DNA from: JBHHUI01 sp965248775
Lineage (GTDB): Bacteria; Chloroflexota; Anaerolineae; Anaerolineales; JBHHUI01
DNA: 64,000 nucleotides
Assembly (NCBI GenBank): GCA_965248775.1
Contig: OZ252150.1
Span: forward strand, 5,828,001 to 5,892,000
Reading direction: 5' to 3'
A program made the position numbers and the translations under genes. This document shows positions 63,017-64,000 of the stretch, one piece after another; position 1 is the stretch's first letter, and each line of letters begins with the position of its first letter. Below the pieces are notes generated by a model. It ran no database searches, was not told where the DNA came from, and saw only the letters and a list, made by a program, of their open reading frames with translations.

Positions 63017-63263
63017 TCCGATCGGTTTCGATTCAGGCAGTAGAATAACATAAGACTCATTGAAACTTATTGAGCAAGATAAACTGAAAAAGGCAAGAAT
63101 CTCCTTGTCTTATTAACCAAAGGTGATAGTTGCAGATATAGGGGAAGAGTGCCCTGACTATATAAACGTAGATTCAATAACCAAGTGCAACTTTGAAGGT
63201 CGAAAAGAGAGGCGAGCTGCAGTAGGATGAGCGCCTACCGACGACCAAGTCAAAGCAGCACTC

Positions 63264-64000
63264 ATGAGCACCTACAAGCAACTCACCCTGGAGCAAAGAT
63301 ACCAGAGTTACGCTTTGAAGAAAGCTGGACATGTACAGACGGATATCGCGGACTTTGTAAGGGTTCACAAGTCAACAATTAGCCGTGAGTTGCGGCGCAA
63401 TTGGGGCCAGCGCGGATACCGGCCAAAGCAAGCGCATCATTTCGCGCTGGCGCGTCGGAAGCAAGCACGCCCGCGTATTCAGCCGCGGACGTGGCGGCTG
63501 GTTGCGGAGAAACTGCAGGCCGACCGGAGCCCGGAGCAGATTTCCGGTTGGTTGTGTCGAAACGGGCACGAGCTGATTAGCCACCCAGATACCGTGTTGA
63601 AAGTCAAGGGGCGACGTGTGCTGCGGGTACCCAGTCATCACAGCGTGGAGTGCGCACGCCACTCTGCGATACCGTCTACACGTCATGACCCAGTGCATTC
63701 ATGACTGGGTGACGGTGTGAATGCACTGGGTCACCAAGTCGTGCCGACTCGGCTCGGCGAAGTGGAGTGCGCACCACGTCCAGTCTGTCCGCACAGTCCA
63801 GTAAAGGGACTGCACTGGGTGACTGGGTACTGACCCAGTTCGTTTCACCACGTCCAGCCGCCGTGGCTGGGCGATGCAGTCCGCACGTGACTGTGCAGCA
63901 CTGGGCTTCGCGCTGTGACGAATACCGACCCAGTTCGTTCGGTACTGGGTTCACTGGGTCGTGATGAGTGGATTTACCAGTATGTCCTGGCTGACAAACG
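63264..64000 (+). pseudogene. IS30-family transposase split by a 381-bp insert
   Basis: ATG 63264. N-terminal HTH (TLEQRYQSYALKK ... QTDIADFVRVHKSTISRELRRN) then SPEQISGWLCRNGHELISH. At 63584 the insert begins; the gene resumes at 63965 as EWIYQYVLADK, as expected for IS30 proteins (ISHE-x-IYQYV). Joining 63583 to 63965 gives I-S-H-E-W with no base gained or lost. 381 is a multiple of three but the insert contains stops. Confidence 0.88.
63584..63964. repeat. 381-bp nested micro-insert in IS30 transposase
   Basis: Begins CCCAG and ends TCGTGA like the simple 27-bp unit. Resolved inner units: 63683-63709 (arms TCATGA/TCATGA, CCCAG/CTGGG), 63848-63871 (24 bp; CCACG/CGTGG, CCAG/CTGG) and 63923-63949 (TACCGA/TCGGTA; identical to the split unit at 49945-49998). 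The rest holds GTGGAGTGCGCAC- and GATGCAGT-type pieces also seen in the IS3 inserts. Confidence 0.85.

Larger units (their letters stand above)
63168..64000 (+). mobile_element. IS30-family element, runs off the right edge
   Basis: A GTAGATTCAATAACCAAG-type left end at 63168 precedes an IS30 transposase start at 63264. The element contains a 381-bp nested micro-insert and is cut by the window end, so its right terminus is not seen. Confidence 0.75.

Overview
The window looks like a chromosomal segment of a Chloroflexota bacterium (Anaerolineae/Ardenticatenia-like). This is an inference from Thr/Pro-rich '-TPTAT-' linkers on TadE-type pilus proteins, frequent GTG/TTG starts, an EF-P with Arg at the loop tip, and a very high insertion-sequence (IS) load. 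No rRNA or single-copy phylogenetic marker settles the assignment.

Layout: (1) 1-13.2 kb, housekeeping: a broken membrane protein, efp, a small Cys-rich protein, a HAD-DinB fusion, a soluble response-regulator/kinase hybrid, tRNA-Leu(TAG), trigger factor (acidic tail hit by an IS4 element), clpP-clpX, a NagD-like phosphatase, rlmN. (2) 13.2-28.1 kb, a surface polysaccharide cluster: polyprenyl sugar-1-phosphate transferase, WecB, GT4 glycosyltransferases, asparagine-synthetase-like AsnB, Gfo/Idh dehydrogenase, hexapeptide acyltransferase, DegT aminotransferase, WecG/TagA transferase, and a carbamoyltransferase flanked by two tiny membrane proteins. These fit synthesis of an amino-, acyl- and carbamoyl-modified glycan on a lipid carrier. 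(3) 28.3-45.1 kb, a methyltransferase and eight large polytopic proteins (GT39/GT87-like transferases, one O-antigen-ligase/TPR protein), one split by a second copy of the same IS4 element. (4) 45.4-49 kb, a NarL-type regulator and sensor kinase (kinase split by another IS4-family element) followed by two tandem Flp pilins. (5) 49-64 kb, an IS graveyard (three IS3, one ISNCY-like, one IS30, one unassigned DDE element) woven through a minus-strand Tad pilus locus (two TadE-like genes, a Tad-domain protein with a PQQ-like propeller, repeat-domain surface proteins). That locus carries many in-frame stop codons.

The most unusual signal is in region 5. Three IS transposase genes are interrupted by precise insertions of very small units, 24-27 bp each, with no visible target duplication. 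Units insert into units, giving Russian-doll inserts of 53, 75, 81, 185 and 381 bp. The best-resolved units share one layout: arm X, arm Y (often CCCAG), a short loop, the reverse complement of X, then the reverse complement of Y. This is an interleaved, H-type-pseudoknot arrangement in which X changes between copies while complementarity is kept. Removing the inserts restores textbook transposase motifs.

Second-tier signals are eleven in-frame stops in the Tad locus, ten of them TAG/TAA, and a run of single-base length changes that break otherwise conserved genes, most of them in homopolymers. The latter may be pseudogenes or consensus errors.
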